Positions 20,801 to 36,090 of a DNA stretch of 64,000 bases are shown one piece after another. The notes under the pieces were generated by a model. The model had not been told where the DNA came from. It saw nothing but the letters and a program-made list of their open reading frames with translations, and searched no databases. Within the stretch, counting starts at the first letter, position 1; every line of letters starts with the position of its first letter. Origin of the DNA: Sipunculus nudus. Taxonomy: Eukaryota; Annelida; Sipuncula; Golfingiida; Sipunculidae. The position numbers and the translations under genes were made by a program. Where the stretch lies: contig CM049318.1 of the NCBI GenBank assembly GCA_026874595.1, forward strand, positions 61,912,250 to 61,976,249. Reading direction: 5' to 3'.

Positions 20801-23798
20801 GCGGACTCGAACCCCAAGGACTCATACTTCCACTCGGACTCTGACAGTGTGGACTCGAACCTCAAGGTCTCAGACTGCCACTCGGACTCTGACAGTGTGG
20901 ACTCGAACCTCAAGGTCTCAGACTTTCACTCGGACTCTGACAGTGTGGACTCGAACCTCAAGGTCTCAGACTTCCACCCGGACTCTGACAGTGTGGACTC
21001 GAACCCCAAGGACTCAGACTTCCACTCGGACTCTGTCAGTGTGGACTCGAACCTCAAGGTCTCAGATTCCCACTCGGACTCTGAGAGTGTGGACTCGAAC
21101 CTCAAGGTCTCAGACTTCCACTCGGATTCTGACAATGTGGACTCGAACCCCAAGGACTCAGAGTTCAGCTGGAATCTGACAGAGTGGACTCGAACCTCAA
21201 GGTCTCAGATTTCCACTCGGACTCTGACAGTGCGGACTCGAACCTCAAGGACTCAGAGTTCACCTGGACTCTGACAGAGTGGACTCGAACCTCAAGGACT
21301 CAGACTTCACCTTGACATTGATAGTGTGGACTCGAACCTCAAGGTCTCAGACTGCCACTCGGACTATGACAGTGTGGACTCGAACCTCAAGGTCTCAGAC
21401 TTCCACTCGGACTCTGACAGTGTGGACTCGAACCCCAAGGACTCAGACTTCCACTCGGACTATGTCAGTGTGGACTCGAACCTCAAGGTCTCAGACTTCC
21501 ACTCGGACTCTGACAGTGTGGACTCGAACCTCAAGGTCTCAGACTTCAACACGGATTCTGACAGTGTGGACTCGATCCCCAAGGACTCAAACTTCAGCTG
21601 GACTCTGACAGAGTGGACTCGAACCTCAAGGACTCAGACTTCACTCGGACTCTGACAGTGTGGACTCGAACCTCAAGGTCTCAGATTTCCACTCGGACTC
21701 TGACAGTGCAAACTCGAACCTCAAGGACTCAGAGTTCACCTGGACTCTGACAGAGTGGACTCGAACCTCAAGGACTCAGACTTCACCTGGACTCTGACAG
21801 TGTGGAATCGAACCTCAAGGTCTCAAACTTGACTCTGACAGTGTGGACTCGAACCCCAAAGACTCATACTTCCACTCGGACTCTGACAGTGTGGACTCGA
21901 ACCTCAAGGTCTCAGACTTCCACTCGGACTCTGACAGTGTGGACTCGAACCTCAAGGTCTCAGACTTCAACTCGGATTCTGACAGTTTGGACTCGAACCC
22001 CATGGACTCAAAGTTCAGCTGGACTCTGACAGAGTAGACTCGAACCTCAAGGACTCAGACTTCACCTGGACTCTGACAGTGTGGACTCGAACCTCAAGGT
22101 CTCAGATTTCCACTCGGACTCTGACAGTGCGGACTCGAACCCCAAGGACTCATACTTCCACTCGGACTCTGACAGTGTGGACTCGAACCTCAAGGTCTCA
22201 GACTGCCACTCGGACTCTGACAGTGTGGACTCGAACCTCAAGGTCTCAGACTTTCACTCGGACTCTGACAGTGTGGACTCGAACCTCAAGGTCTCAGACT
22301 TCCACTCGGACTCTGACAGTGTGGACTCGAACCCCAAGGACTCAGACTTCCACTCGGACTCTGTCAGTGTGGACTCGAACCTCAAGGTCTCAGATTCCCA
22401 CTCGGACTCTGAGAGTGTGGACTCGAACCTCAAGGTCTCAGACTTCCACTCGGATTCTGACAATGTGGACTCGAACCCCAAGGACTCAGAGTTCACCTGG
22501 ACTCTGACAGAGTGGACTCGAACCTCAAGGACTCAGACTTCACCTTGACATTGATAGTGTGGACTCGAACCTCAAGGTCTCAGACTTCCACTCGAACTCT
22601 GTCAGTGTGGACTCGAACCTCAAGTCCCTGACTTCCACTCGGACTCTGACAGTGTGGACTCGAACCTCAAGGTCTCAGACTTCCACTCGGATTCTGACAG
22701 TGTGGACTCGAACCCCAAGGACTCAAAGTTCAGCTGGACTCTGACAGAGTGGACTCGAAAGTCAAGGAATCAGACTTCACCTGGACTCTGACAGTGTGGA
22801 CTCGAACCTCAAGGTCTCAGATTTCCACTCGGACTCTGACAGTGCGGACTCGAACCTCAAGGACTCAGAGTTCACCTGGACTCTGACAGAGTGGACTCGA
22901 ACCTCAAGGACTCAGACTTCACCTGGACTCTGACAGTGTGGACTCGAACCTCAAGGTCTCAGACTGCCACTCGGACTCTGACAGTGTGGACTCGAACCTC
23001 AATGTCTCAGACTTTCACTCGGACTCTGACAGTGTGGACTCGAACCTCAAGGTCTCAGACTTCCACTCGGACTCTGACAGTGTGGACTCGAACCCCAAGG
23101 ACTCATACTTCCACTCGGACTCTGACAGTGTGGACTCGAACCTCAAGGTCTCAGACTTCCACTCGGATTTTGACAGTGTGGACTCGAACCTCAAGGTCTC
23201 AGACTTCCACTCGGACTCTGACAGAGTGGACTCGAACCTCAAGGACTCAGACTTCACCTGGACTCTGACAGTGTGGACTCGAACCTCAAGGTCTCAGATT
23301 TCCACTCGGACTCTGACAGTGCGGACTCGAACCCCAAGGACTCATACTTCCACTCGGACTCTGACAGTGTGGACTCGAACCTCAAGGTCTCAGACTGCCA
23401 CTCGGACTCTGACAGTGTGGACTCGAACCTCAAGGTCTCAGACTTTCACTCGGACTCTGACAGTGTGGACTCGAACCTCAAGGTCTCAGACTTCCACTCG
23501 GACTCTGACAGTGTGGACTCGAACCCCAAGGACTCAGACTTCCACTCGGACTCTGTCAGTGTGGACTCGAACCTCAAGGTCTCAGATTCCCACTCGGACT
23601 CTGAGAGTGTGGACTCGAACCTCAAGGTCTCAGACTTCCACTCGGATTCTGACAATGTGGACTCGAACCCCAAGGACTCAGAGTTCAGCTGGAATCTGAC
23701 AGAGTGGACTCGAACCTCAAGGTCTCAGATTTCCACTCGGACTCTGACAGTGCGGACTCGAACCTCAAGGACTCAGAGTTCACCTGGACTCTGACAGA

Positions 23799-26700
23799 GT
23801 GGACTCGAACCTCAAGGACTCAGACTTCACCTTGACATTGATAGTGTGGACTCGAACCTCAAGGTCTCAGACTGCCACTCGGACTATGACAGTGTGGACT
23901 CGAACCTCAAGGTCTCAGACTTCCACTCGGACTCTGACAGTGTGGACTCGAACCCCAAGGACTCAGACTTCCACTCGGACTATGTCAGTGTGGACTCGAA
24001 CCTCAAGGTCTCAGACTTCCACTCGGACTCTGACAGTGTGGACTCGAACCTCAAGGTCTCAGACTTCAACACGGATTCTGACAGTGTGGACTCGATCCCC
24101 AAGGACTCAAACTTCAGCTGGACTCTGACAGAGTGGACTCGAACCTCAAGGACTCAGACTTCACTCGGACTCTGACAGTGTGGACTCGAACCTCAAGGTC
24201 TCAGATTTCCACTCGGACTCTGACAGTGCAAACTCGAACCTCAAGGACTCAGAGTTCACCTGGACTCTGACAGAGTGGACTCGAACCTCAAGGACTCAGA
24301 CTTCACCTGGACTCTGACAGTGTGGAATCGAACCTCAAGGTCTCAAACTTGACTCTGACAGTGTGGACTCGAACCCCAAAGACTCATACTTCCACTCGGA
24401 CTCTGACAGTGTGGACTCGAACCTCAAGGTCTCAGACTTCCACTCGGATTTTGACAGTGTGGACTCGAACCTCAAGGTCTCAAACTTCCACTCGGACTCT
24501 GACAGTGTTGACTCGAACCTCAAGGTCTCAGACTTCCACTCGGACTCTGACAGTGTGGACTCGAACCTCAAGGTCTCAGACTTTCACTCGGACTCTGACA
24601 GTGTGGACTCGAACCTCAAGGTCTCAGACTTCCACTCGGACTCTGTCAGTGTGGACTCGAACCTCAAGGTCTCATACTTCCACTCGGACTCTGACAGTGT
24701 GGACTCGAACCTCAAGGTCTCAGACTTCCACTCGGATTCTGACAGTGTGGACTCGAACCCCAAGGACTCAAAGTTCAGCTGGACTCTGACAGAGTGGACT
24801 TGAACCTCAAGGACTCAGACTTCACCTGGACTCTGACAGTGTGGACTCGAACCTAAAGGTCTCAGATTTCCACTCGGACTCTGACAGTGCGGACTCGAAC
24901 CCCAAGGACTCATACTTCCACTCGGACTCTGACAGTGTGGACTCGAACCTCAAGGTCTAAGACTGCCACTCGGACTCTGACAGTGTGGACTCAAACCCCA
25001 AGGACTCAGACTTCCACTCAGATCTGTCAGTGTGGACTCGAACCTCAAGGTCTCAGACTTTCACTCGGACTCTGACAGTGTGGACTCGAACCTCAAGGTC
25101 TCAGACTTCCACTCGGACTCTGACAGTGTGGACTCGAACCCCAAGGACTCAGAGTTCAGCTGGACTCTGACAGAGTGGACTCGAACTTTAAGTTTTCAGA
25201 CTTCACCTGGACTCTGAAAGTGTGGACCCGAACCTCAAGTTTTCAGACTTGCACTCGGACTCTGACAGTGCGGACTCGAACCCCAAGGACTCATACTTCC
25301 ACTCGGACTCTGACAGTGTGGACTCGAACCTCAAGGTCTCAGACTTCCACTCGGATTTTGACAGTGTGGACTTGAACCTCAAGGTCTCAGACTTTCACCC
25401 GGACTCTGACAGTGTGGACTCGAACCTCAAGGTCTCAGACTTCCACTCGGACTCTGACAGTGTGGACTCGAACCCCAAGGACTCAGACTACCGCTCGGAC
25501 TCTGTCAATGTGGACTCGAACCTCAAGGTCTCAGACTTCCACTCGGACTCTGACAGTGTGGACTCGAACCTCAAGGTCTCAGACTTCAACTCGGATTCTG
25601 ACAGTTTGGACTCGAACCCCATGGACTCAAAGTTCAGCTGGACTCTGACAGAGTGGACTCGAACCTCAAGGACTCAGACTTCACCTGGACTCTGACAGTG
25701 TGGACTCGAACCTCAAGGTCTCAGATTTCCACTCGGACTCTGACAGTGCGGACTCGAACCCCAAGGACTCATACTTCCACTCGGACTCTGACAGTGTGGA
25801 CTCGAACCTCAAGGTCTCAGACTGCCACTCGGACTCTGACAGTGTGGACTCGAACCTCAAGGTCTCAGACTTTCACTCGGACTCTGACAGTGTGGACTCG
25901 AACCTCAAGGTCTCAGACTTCCACTCGGACTCTGACAGTGTGGACTCGAACCCCAAGGACTCAGACTTCCACTCGGACTCTGTCAGTGTGGACTCGAACC
26001 TCAAGGTCTCAGATTCCCACTCGGACTCTGAGAGTGTGGACTCGAACCTCAAGGTCTCAGACTTCCACTCGGATTCTGACAATGTGGACTCGAACCCCAA
26101 GGACTCAGAGTTCAGCTGGAATCTGACAGAGTGGACTCGAACCTCAAGGTCTCAGATTTCCACTCGGACTCTGACAGTGCGGACTCGAACCTCAAGGACT
26201 CAGAGTTCACCTGGACTCTGACAGAGTGGACTCGAACCTCAAGGACTCAGACTTCACCTTGACATTGATAGTGTGGACTCGAACCTCAAGGTCTCAGACT
26301 GCCACTCGGACTATGACAGTGTGGACTCGAACCTCAAGGTCTCAGACTTCCACTCGGACTCTGACAGTGTGGACTCGAACCCCAAGGACTCAGACTTCCA
26401 CTCGGACTATGTCAGTGTGGACTCGAACCTCAAGGTCTCAGACTTCCACTCGGACTCTGACAGTGTGGACTCGAACCTCAAGGTCTCAGACTTCAACACG
26501 GATTCTGACAGTGTGGACTCGATCCCCAAGGACTCAAACTTCAGCTGGACTCTGACAGAGTGGACTCGAACCTCAAGGACTCAGACTTCACTCGGACTCT
26601 GACAGTGTGGACTCGAACCTCAAGGTCTCAGATTTCCACTCGGACTCTGACAGTGCAAACTCGAACCTCAAGGACTCAGAGTTCACCTGGACTCTGACAG

Positions 26701-29123
26701 AGTGGACTCGAACCTCAAGGACTCAGACTTCACCTGGACTCTGACAGTGTGGAATCGAACCTCAAGGTCTCAAACTTGACTCTGACAGTGTGGACTCGAA
26801 CCCCAAAGACTCATACTTCCACTCGGACTCTGACAGTGTGGACTCGAACCTCAAGGTCTCAGACTTCCACTCGGACTCTGACAGTGTGGACTCGAACCTC
26901 AAGGTCTCAGACTTCAACTCGGATTCTGACAGTTTGGACTCGAACCCCATGGACTCAAAGTTCAGCTGGACTCTGACAGAGTAGACTCGAACCTCAAGGA
27001 CTCAGATTTCCACTCGGACTCTGACAGTGCGGACTCGAACCCCAAGGACTCATACTTCCACTCGGACTCTGACAGTGTGGACTCGAACCTCAAGGTCTCA
27101 GACTGCCACTCGGACTCTGACAGTGTGGACTCGAACCTCAAGGTCTCAGACTTTCACTCGGACTCTGACAGTGTGGACTCGAACCTCAAGGTCTCAGACT
27201 TCCACTCGGACTCTGACAGTGTGGACTCGAACCCCAAGGACTCAGACTTCCACTCGGACTCTGTCAGTGTGGACTCGAACCTCAAGGTCTCAGATTCCCA
27301 CTCGGACTCTGAGAGTGTGGACTCGAACCTCAAGGTCTCAGACTTCCACTCGGATTCTGACAATGTGGACTCGAACCCCAAGGACTCAGAGTTCAGCTGG
27401 AATCTGACAGAGTGGACTCGAACCTCAAGGTCTCAGATTTCCACTCGGACTCTGACAGTGCGGACTCGAACCTCAAGGACTCAGAGTTCACCTGGACTCT
27501 GACAGAGTGGACTCGAACCTTAAGGACTCAGACTTCACCTTGACATTGATAGTGTGGACTCGAACCTCAAGGTCTCAGACTGCCACTCGGACTATGACAG
27601 TGTGGACTCGAACCTCAAGGTCTCAGACTTCCACTCGGACTCTGACAGTGTGGACTCGAACCCCAAGGACTCAGACTTCCACTCGGACTATGTCAGTGTG
27701 GACTCGAACCTCAAGGTCTCAGACTTCCACTCGGACTCTGACAGTGTGGACTCGAACCTCAAGGTCTCAGACTTCAACACGGATTCTGACAGTGTGGACT
27801 CGATCCCCAAGGACTCAAACTTCAGCTGGACTCTGACAGAGTGGACTCGAACCTCAAGGACTCAGACTTCACTCGGACTCTGACAGTGTGGACTCGAACC
27901 TCAAGGTCTCAGATTTCCACTCGGACTCTGACAGTGCAAACTCGAACCTCAAGGACTCAGAGTTCACCTGGACTCTGACAGAGTGGACTCGAACCTCAAG
28001 GACTCAGACTTCACCTGGACTCTGACAGTGTGGAATCGAACCTCAAGGTCTCAAACTTGACTCTGACAGTGTGGACTCGAACCCCAAAGACTCATACTTC
28101 CACTCGGACTCTGACAGTGTGGACTCGAACCTCAAGGTCTCAGACTTCCACTCGGATTTTGACAGTGTGGACTCGAACCTCAAGGTCTCAAACTTCCACT
28201 CGGACTCTGACAGTGTGGACTCGAACCTCAAGGTCTCAGACTTCCACTCGGACTCTGACAGTGTGGACTCGAACCTCAAGGTCTCAGACTTTCACTCGGA
28301 CTCTGACAGTGTGGACTCGAACCTCAAGGTCTCAGACTTCCACTCGGACTCTGTCAGTGTGGACTCGAACCTCAAGGTCTCATACTTTCACTCGGACTCT
28401 GACAGTGTGGACTCGAACCTCAAGGTCTCAGACTTCCACTCGGATTCTGACAGTGTGGACTCGAACCCCAAGGACTCAAAGTTCAGCTGGACTCTGACAG
28501 AGTGGACTTGAACCTCAAGGACTCAGACTTCACCTGGACTCTGACAGTGTGGACTCGAACCTAAAGGTCTCAGATTTCCACTCGGACTCTGACAGTGCGG
28601 ACTCGAACCCCAAGGACTCATACTTCCACTCGGACTCTGACAGTGTGGACTCGAACCTCAAGGTCTAAGACTGCCACTCGGACTCTGACAGTGTGGACTC
28701 GAACCTTTAAGGTCTCAGACTTTCACTCGGACTCTGACAGTGTGGACTCGAACCTCAAGGTCTCAGACTTTCACTCGGACTCTGACAGTGTGGACTCGAA
28801 CCTCAAGGTCTCAGACTTCCACTCGGACTCTGACAGTGTGGACTCGAACCCCAAGGACTCAGACTTCCACTCGGACTCTGTCAGTGTGGACTCGAACCTC
28901 AAGGTCTCAGATTCCCACTCGGACTCTGAGAGTGTGGACTCGAACCTCAAGGTCTCAGACTTCCACTCGGATTCTGACAATGTGGACTCGAACCCCAAGG
29001 ACTCAGAGTTCAGCTGGAATCTGACAGAGTGGACTCGAACCTCAAGGTCTCAGATTTCCACTCGGACTCTGACAGTGCGGACTCGAACCTCAAGGACTCA
29101 GAGTTCACCTGGACTCTGACAGA
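23799..29123. repeat. 5,325-bp super-repeat, copy I
   Basis: Every diagnostic variant (for example TTGACATTGATAGTGTGG, CAGTGCAAACTCG, GTGTGGAATCGAAC, CACCCGGACTC, CGAACCTTTAAGG) recurs exactly 5,325 bp later in copy II. Internally it consists of blocks of 2,427, 1,281 and 1,617 bp that share the TTGACATTGATAG start. The phase chosen here is arbitrary, and homology extends some hundreds of bases upstream. A single difference I can point to is GTGTTGACTCG near 24507 versus GTGTGGACTCG in copy II. Confidence 0.85.
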
Positions 29124-32100
29124 GTGGACTCGAACCTCAAGGACTCAGACTTCACCTTGACATTGATAGTGTGGACTCGAACCTCAAGGTCTCAGACTGC
29201 CACTCGGACTATGACAGTGTGGACTCGAACCTCAAGGTCTCAGACTTCCACTCGGACTCTGACAGTGTGGACTCGAACCCCAAGGACTCAGACTTCCACT
29301 CGGACTATGTCAGTGTGGACTCGAACCTCAAGGTCTCAGACTTCCACTCGGACTCTGACAGTGTGGACTCGAACCTCAAGGTCTCAGACTTCAACACGGA
29401 TTCTGACAGTGTGGACTCGATCCCCAAGGACTCAAACTTCAGCTGGACTCTGACAGAGTGGACTCGAACCTCAAGGACTCAGACTTCACTCGGACTCTGA
29501 CAGTGTGGACTCGAACCTCAAGGTCTCAGATTTCCACTCGGACTCTGACAGTGCAAACTCGAACCTCAAGGACTCAGAGTTCACCTGGACTCTGACAGAG
29601 TGGACTCGAACCTCAAGGACTCAGACTTCACCTGGACTCTGACAGTGTGGAATCGAACCTCAAGGTCTCAAACTTGACTCTGACAGTGTGGACTCGAACC
29701 CCAAAGACTCATACTTCCACTCGGACTCTGACAGTGTGGACTCGAACCTCAAGGTCTCAGACTTCCACTCGGATTTTGACAGTGTGGACTCGAACCTCAA
29801 GGTCTCAAACTTCCACTCGGACTCTGACAGTGTGGACTCGAACCTCAAGGTCTCAGACTTCCACTCGGACTCTGACAGTGTGGACTCGAACCTCAAGGTC
29901 TCAGACTTTCACTCGGACTCTGACAGTGTGGACTCGAACCTCAAGGTCTCAGACTTCCACTCGGACTCTGTCAGTGTGGACTCGAACCTCAAGGTCTCAT
30001 ACTTCCACTCGGACTCTGACAGTGTGGACTCGAACCTCAAGGTCTCAGACTTCCACTCGGATTCTGACAGTGTGGACTCGAACCCCAAGGACTCAAAGTT
30101 CAGCTGGACTCTGACAGAGTGGACTTGAACCTCAAGGACTCAGACTTCACCTGGACTCTGACAGTGTGGACTCGAACCTAAAGGTCTCAGATTTCCACTC
30201 GGACTCTGACAGTGCGGACTCGAACCCCAAGGACTCATACTTCCACTCGGACTCTGACAGTGTGGACTCGAACCTCAAGGTCTAAGACTGCCACTCGGAC
30301 TCTGACAGTGTGGACTCAAACCCCAAGGACTCAGACTTCCACTCAGATCTGTCAGTGTGGACTCGAACCTCAAGGTCTCAGACTTTCACTCGGACTCTGA
30401 CAGTGTGGACTCGAACCTCAAGGTCTCAGACTTCCACTCGGACTCTGACAGTGTGGACTCGAACCCCAAGGACTCAGAGTTCAGCTGGACTCTGACAGAG
30501 TGGACTCGAACTTTAAGTTTTCAGACTTCACCTGGACTCTGAAAGTGTGGACCCGAACCTCAAGTTTTCAGACTTGCACTCGGACTCTGACAGTGCGGAC
30601 TCGAACCCCAAGGACTCATACTTCCACTCGGACTCTGACAGTGTGGACTCGAACCTCAAGGTCTCAGACTTCCACTCGGATTTTGACAGTGTGGACTTGA
30701 ACCTCAAGGTCTCAGACTTTCACCCGGACTCTGACAGTGTGGACTCGAACCTCAAGGTCTCAGACTTCCACTCGGACTCTGACAGTGTGGACTCGAACCC
30801 CAAGGACTCAGACTACCGCTCGGACTCTGTCAATGTGGACTCGAACCTCAAGGTCTCAGACTTCCACTCGGACTCTGACAGTGTGGACTCGAACCTCAAG
30901 GTCTCAGACTTCAACTCGGATTCTGACAGTTTGGACTCGAACCCCATGGACTCAAAGTTCAGCTGGACTCTGACAGAGTGGACTCGAACCTCAAGGACTC
31001 AGACTTCACCTGGACTCTGACAGTGTGGACTCGAACCTCAAGGTCTCAGATTTCCACTCGGACTCTGACAGTGCGGACTCGAACCCCAAGGACTCATACT
31101 TCCACTCGGACTCTGACAGTGTGGACTCGAACCTCAAGGTCTCAGACTGCCACTCGGACTCTGACAGTGTGGACTCGAACCTCAAGGTCTCAGACTTTCA
31201 CTCGGACTCTGACAGTGTGGACTCGAACCTCAAGGTCTCAGACTTCCACTCGGACTCTGACAGTGTGGACTCGAACCCCAAGGACTCAGACTTCCACTCG
31301 GACTCTGTCAGTGTGGACTCGAACCTCAAGGTCTCAGATTCCCACTCGGACTCTGAGAGTGTGGACTCGAACCTCAAGGTCTCAGACTTCCACTCGGATT
31401 CTGACAATGTGGACTCGAACCCCAAGGACTCAGAGTTCAGCTGGAATCTGACAGAGTGGACTCGAACCTCAAGGTCTCAGATTTCCACTCGGACTCTGAC
31501 AGTGCGGACTCGAACCTCAAGGACTCAGAGTTCACCTGGACTCTGACAGAGTGGACTCGAACCTCAAGGACTCAGACTTCACCTTGACATTGATAGTGTG
31601 GACTCGAACCTCAAGGTCTCAGACTGCCACTCGGACTATGACAGTGTGGACTCGAACCTCAAGGTCTCAGACTTCCACTCGGACTCTGACAGTGTGGACT
31701 CGAACCCCAAGGACTCAGACTTCCACTCGGACTATGTCAGTGTGGACTCGAACCTCAAGGTCTCAGACTTCCACTCGGACTCTGACAGTGTGGACTCGAA
31801 CCTCAAGGTCTCAGACTTCAACACGGATTCTGACAGTGTGGACTCGATCCCCAAGGACTCAAACTTCAGCTGGACTCTGACAGAGTGGACTCGAACCTCA
31901 AGGACTCAGACTTCACTCGGACTCTGACAGTGTGGACTCGAACCTCAAGGTCTCAGATTTCCACTCGGACTCTGACAGTGCAAACTCGAACCTCAAGGAC
32001 TCAGAGTTCACCTGGACTCTGACAGAGTGGACTCGAACCTCAAGGACTCAGACTTCACCTGGACTCTGACAGTGTGGAATCGAACCTCAAGGTCTCAAAC

Positions 32101-34448
32101 TTGACTCTGACAGTGTGGACTCGAACCCCAAAGACTCATACTTCCACTCGGACTCTGACAGTGTGGACTCGAACCTCAAGGTCTCAGACTTCCACTCGGA
32201 CTCTGACAGTGTGGACTCGAACCTCAAGGTCTCAGACTTCAACTCGGATTCTGACAGTTTGGACTCGAACCCCATGGACTCAAAGTTCAGCTGGACTCTG
32301 ACAGAGTAGACTCGAACCTCAAGGACTCAGATTTCCACTCGGACTCTGACAGTGCGGACTCGAACCCCAAGGACTCATACTTCCACTCGGACTCTGACAG
32401 TGTGGACTCGAACCTCAAGGTCTCAGACTGCCACTCGGACTCTGACAGTGTGGACTCGAACCTCAAGGTCTCAGACTTTCACTCGGACTCTGACAGTGTG
32501 GACTCGAACCTCAAGGTCTCAGACTTCCACTCGGACTCTGACAGTGTGGACTCGAACCCCAAGGACTCAGACTTCCACTCGGACTCTGTCAGTGTGGACT
32601 CGAACCTCAAGGTCTCAGATTCCCACTCGGACTCTGAGAGTGTGGACTCGAACCTCAAGGTCTCAGACTTCCACTCGGATTCTGACAATGTGGACTCGAA
32701 CCCCAAGGACTCAGAGTTCAGCTGGAATCTGACAGAGTGGACTCGAACCTCAAGGTCTCAGATTTCCACTCGGACTCTGACAGTGCGGACTCGAACCTCA
32801 AGGACTCAGAGTTCACCTGGACTCTGACAGAGTGGACTCGAACCTTAAGGACTCAGACTTCACCTTGACATTGATAGTGTGGACTCGAACCTCAAGGTCT
32901 CAGACTGCCACTCGGACTATGACAGTGTGGACTCGAACCTCAAGGTCTCAGACTTCCACTCGGACTCTGACAGTGTGGACTCGAACCCCAAGGACTCAGA
33001 CTTCCACTCGGACTATGTCAGTGTGGACTCGAACCTCAAGGTCTCAGACTTCCACTCGGACTCTGACAGTGTGGACTCGAACCTCAAGGTCTCAGACTTC
33101 AACACGGATTCTGACAGTGTGGACTCGATCCCCAAGGACTCAAACTTCAGCTGGACTCTGACAGAGTGGACTCGAACCTCAAGGACTCAGACTTCACTCG
33201 GACTCTGACAGTGTGGACTCGAACCTCAAGGTCTCAGATTTCCACTCGGACTCTGACAGTGCAAACTCGAACCTCAAGGACTCAGAGTTCACCTGGACTC
33301 TGACAGAGTGGACTCGAACCTCAAGGACTCAGACTTCACCTGGACTCTGACAGTGTGGAATCGAACCTCAAGGTCTCAAACTTGACTCTGACAGTGTGGA
33401 CTCGAACCCCAAAGACTCATACTTCCACTCGGACTCTGACAGTGTGGACTCGAACCTCAAGGTCTCAGACTTCCACTCGGATTTTGACAGTGTGGACTCG
33501 AACCTCAAGGTCTCAAACTTCCACTCGGACTCTGACAGTGTGGACTCGAACCTCAAGGTCTCAGACTTCCACTCGGACTCTGACAGTGTGGACTCGAACC
33601 TCAAGGTCTCAGACTTTCACTCGGACTCTGACAGTGTGGACTCGAACCTCAAGGTCTCAGACTTCCACTCGGACTCTGTCAGTGTGGACTCGAACCTCAA
33701 GGTCTCATACTTTCACTCGGACTCTGACAGTGTGGACTCGAACCTCAAGGTCTCAGACTTCCACTCGGATTCTGACAGTGTGGACTCGAACCCCAAGGAC
33801 TCAAAGTTCAGCTGGACTCTGACAGAGTGGACTTGAACCTCAAGGACTCAGACTTCACCTGGACTCTGACAGTGTGGACTCGAACCTAAAGGTCTCAGAT
33901 TTCCACTCGGACTCTGACAGTGCGGACTCGAACCCCAAGGACTCATACTTCCACTCGGACTCTGACAGTGTGGACTCGAACCTCAAGGTCTAAGACTGCC
34001 ACTCGGACTCTGACAGTGTGGACTCGAACCTTTAAGGTCTCAGACTTTCACTCGGACTCTGACAGTGTGGACTCGAACCTCAAGGTCTCAGACTTTCACT
34101 CGGACTCTGACAGTGTGGACTCGAACCTCAAGGTCTCAGACTTCCACTCGGACTCTGACAGTGTGGACTCGAACCCCAAGGACTCAGACTTCCACTCGGA
34201 CTCTGTCAGTGTGGACTCGAACCTCAAGGTCTCAGATTCCCACTCGGACTCTGAGAGTGTGGACTCGAACCTCAAGGTCTCAGACTTCCACTCGGATTCT
34301 GACAATGTGGACTCGAACCCCAAGGACTCAGAGTTCAGCTGGAATCTGACAGAGTGGACTCGAACCTCAAGGTCTCAGATTTCCACTCGGACTCTGACAG
34401 TGCGGACTCGAACCTCAAGGACTCAGAGTTCACCTGGACTCTGACAGA
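29124..34448. repeat. 5,325-bp super-repeat, copy II
   Basis: Near-identical to copy I throughout its length, including rare private variants such as CGAACCTTAAGGACTC (about 27516 and 32841) and CATACTTTCACTCGG (about 28381 and 33706). Such identity implies very recent tandem duplication, gene-conversion-like homogenisation, or duplicated assembly of the same molecule. Confidence 0.85.
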
Positions 34449-36090
34449 GTGGACTCGAACCTCAAGGACTCAGACTTCACCTTGACATTGATAGTGTGGA
34501 CTCGAACCTCAAGGTCTCAGACTGCCACTCGGACTATGACAGTGTGGACTCGAACCTCAAGGTCTCAGACTTCCACTCGGACTCTGACAGTGTGGACTCG
34601 AACCCCAAGGACTCAGACTTCCACTCGGACTATGTCAGTGTGGACTCGAACCTCAAGGTCTCAGACTTCCACTCGGACTCTGACAGTGTGGACTCGAACC
34701 TCAAGGTCTCAGACTTCAACACGGATTCTGACAGTGTGGACTCGATCCCCAAGGACTCAAACTTCAGCTGGACTCTGACAGAGTGGACTCGAACCTCAAG
34801 GACTCAGACTTCACTCGGACTCTGACAGTGTGGACTCGAACCTCAAGGTCTCAGATTTCCACTCGGACTCTGACAGTGCAAACTCGAACCTCAAGGACTC
34901 AGAGTTCACCTGGACTCTGACAGAGTGGACTCGAACCTCAAGGACTCAGACTTCACCTGGACTCTGACAGTGTGGAATCGAACCTCAAGGTCTCAAACTT
35001 GACTCTGACAGTGTGGACTCGAACCCCAAAGACTCATACTTCCACTCGGACTCTGACAGTGTGGACTCGAACCTCAAGGTCTCAGACTTCCACTCGGATT
35101 TTGACAGTGTGGACTCGAACCTCAAGGTCTCAAACTTCCACTCGGACTCTGACAGTGTGGACTCGAACCTCAAGGTCTCAGACTTCCACTCGGACTCTGA
35201 CAGTGTGGACTCGAACCTCAAGGTCTCAGACTTTCACTCGGACTCTGACAGTGTGGACTCGAACCTCAAGGTCTCAGACTTCCACTCGGACTCTGTCAGT
35301 GTGGACTCGAACCTCAAGGTCTCATACTTCCACTCGGACTCTGACAGTGTGGACTCGAACCTCAAGGTCTCAGACTTCCACTCGGATTCTGACAGTGTGG
35401 ACTCGAACCCCAAGGACTCAAAGTTCAGCTGGACTCTGACAGAGTGGACTTGAACCTCAAGGACTCAGACTTCACCTGGACTCTGACAGTGTGGACTCGA
35501 ACCTAAAGGTCTCAGATTTCCACTCGGACTCTGACAGTGCGGACTCGAACCCCAAGGACTCATACTTCCACTCGGACTCTGACAGTGTGGACTCGAACCT
35601 CAAGGTCTAAGACTGCCACTCGGACTCTGACAGTGTGGACTCAAACCCCAAGGACTCAGACTTCCACTCAGATCTGTCAGTGTGGACTCGAACCTCAAGG
35701 TCTCAGACTTTCACTCGGACTCTGACAGTGTGGACTCGAACCTCAAGGTCTCAGACTTCCACTCGGACTCTGACAGTGTGGACTCGAACCCCAAGGACTC
35801 AGAGTTCAGCTGGACTCTGACAGAGTGGACTCGAACTTTAAGTTTTCAGACTTCACCTGGACTCTGAAAGTGTGGACCCGAACCTCAAGTTTTCAGACTT
35901 GCACTCGGACTCTGACAGTGCGGACTCGAACCCCAAGGACTCATACTTCCACTCGGACTCTGACAGTGTGGACTCGAACCTCAAGGTCTCAGACTTCCAC
36001 TCGGATTTTGACAGTGTGGACTTGAACCTCAAGGTCTCAGACTTTCACCCGGACTCTGACAGTGTGGACTCGAACCTCAAGGTCTCAGAT
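34449..36090. repeat. 5,325-bp super-repeat, copy III (partial)
   Basis: Follows copy II with the same variant order for about 1.64 kb (for example the CAGATCTGTCAGTGTGG variant at about 25018, 30343 and 35668). After about 36090 it jumps to a different block (TCAGATTTCC in place of TCAGACTTCC and no CTACCGCTCGG variant), as expected for unequal crossover within the array. Confidence 0.8.
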
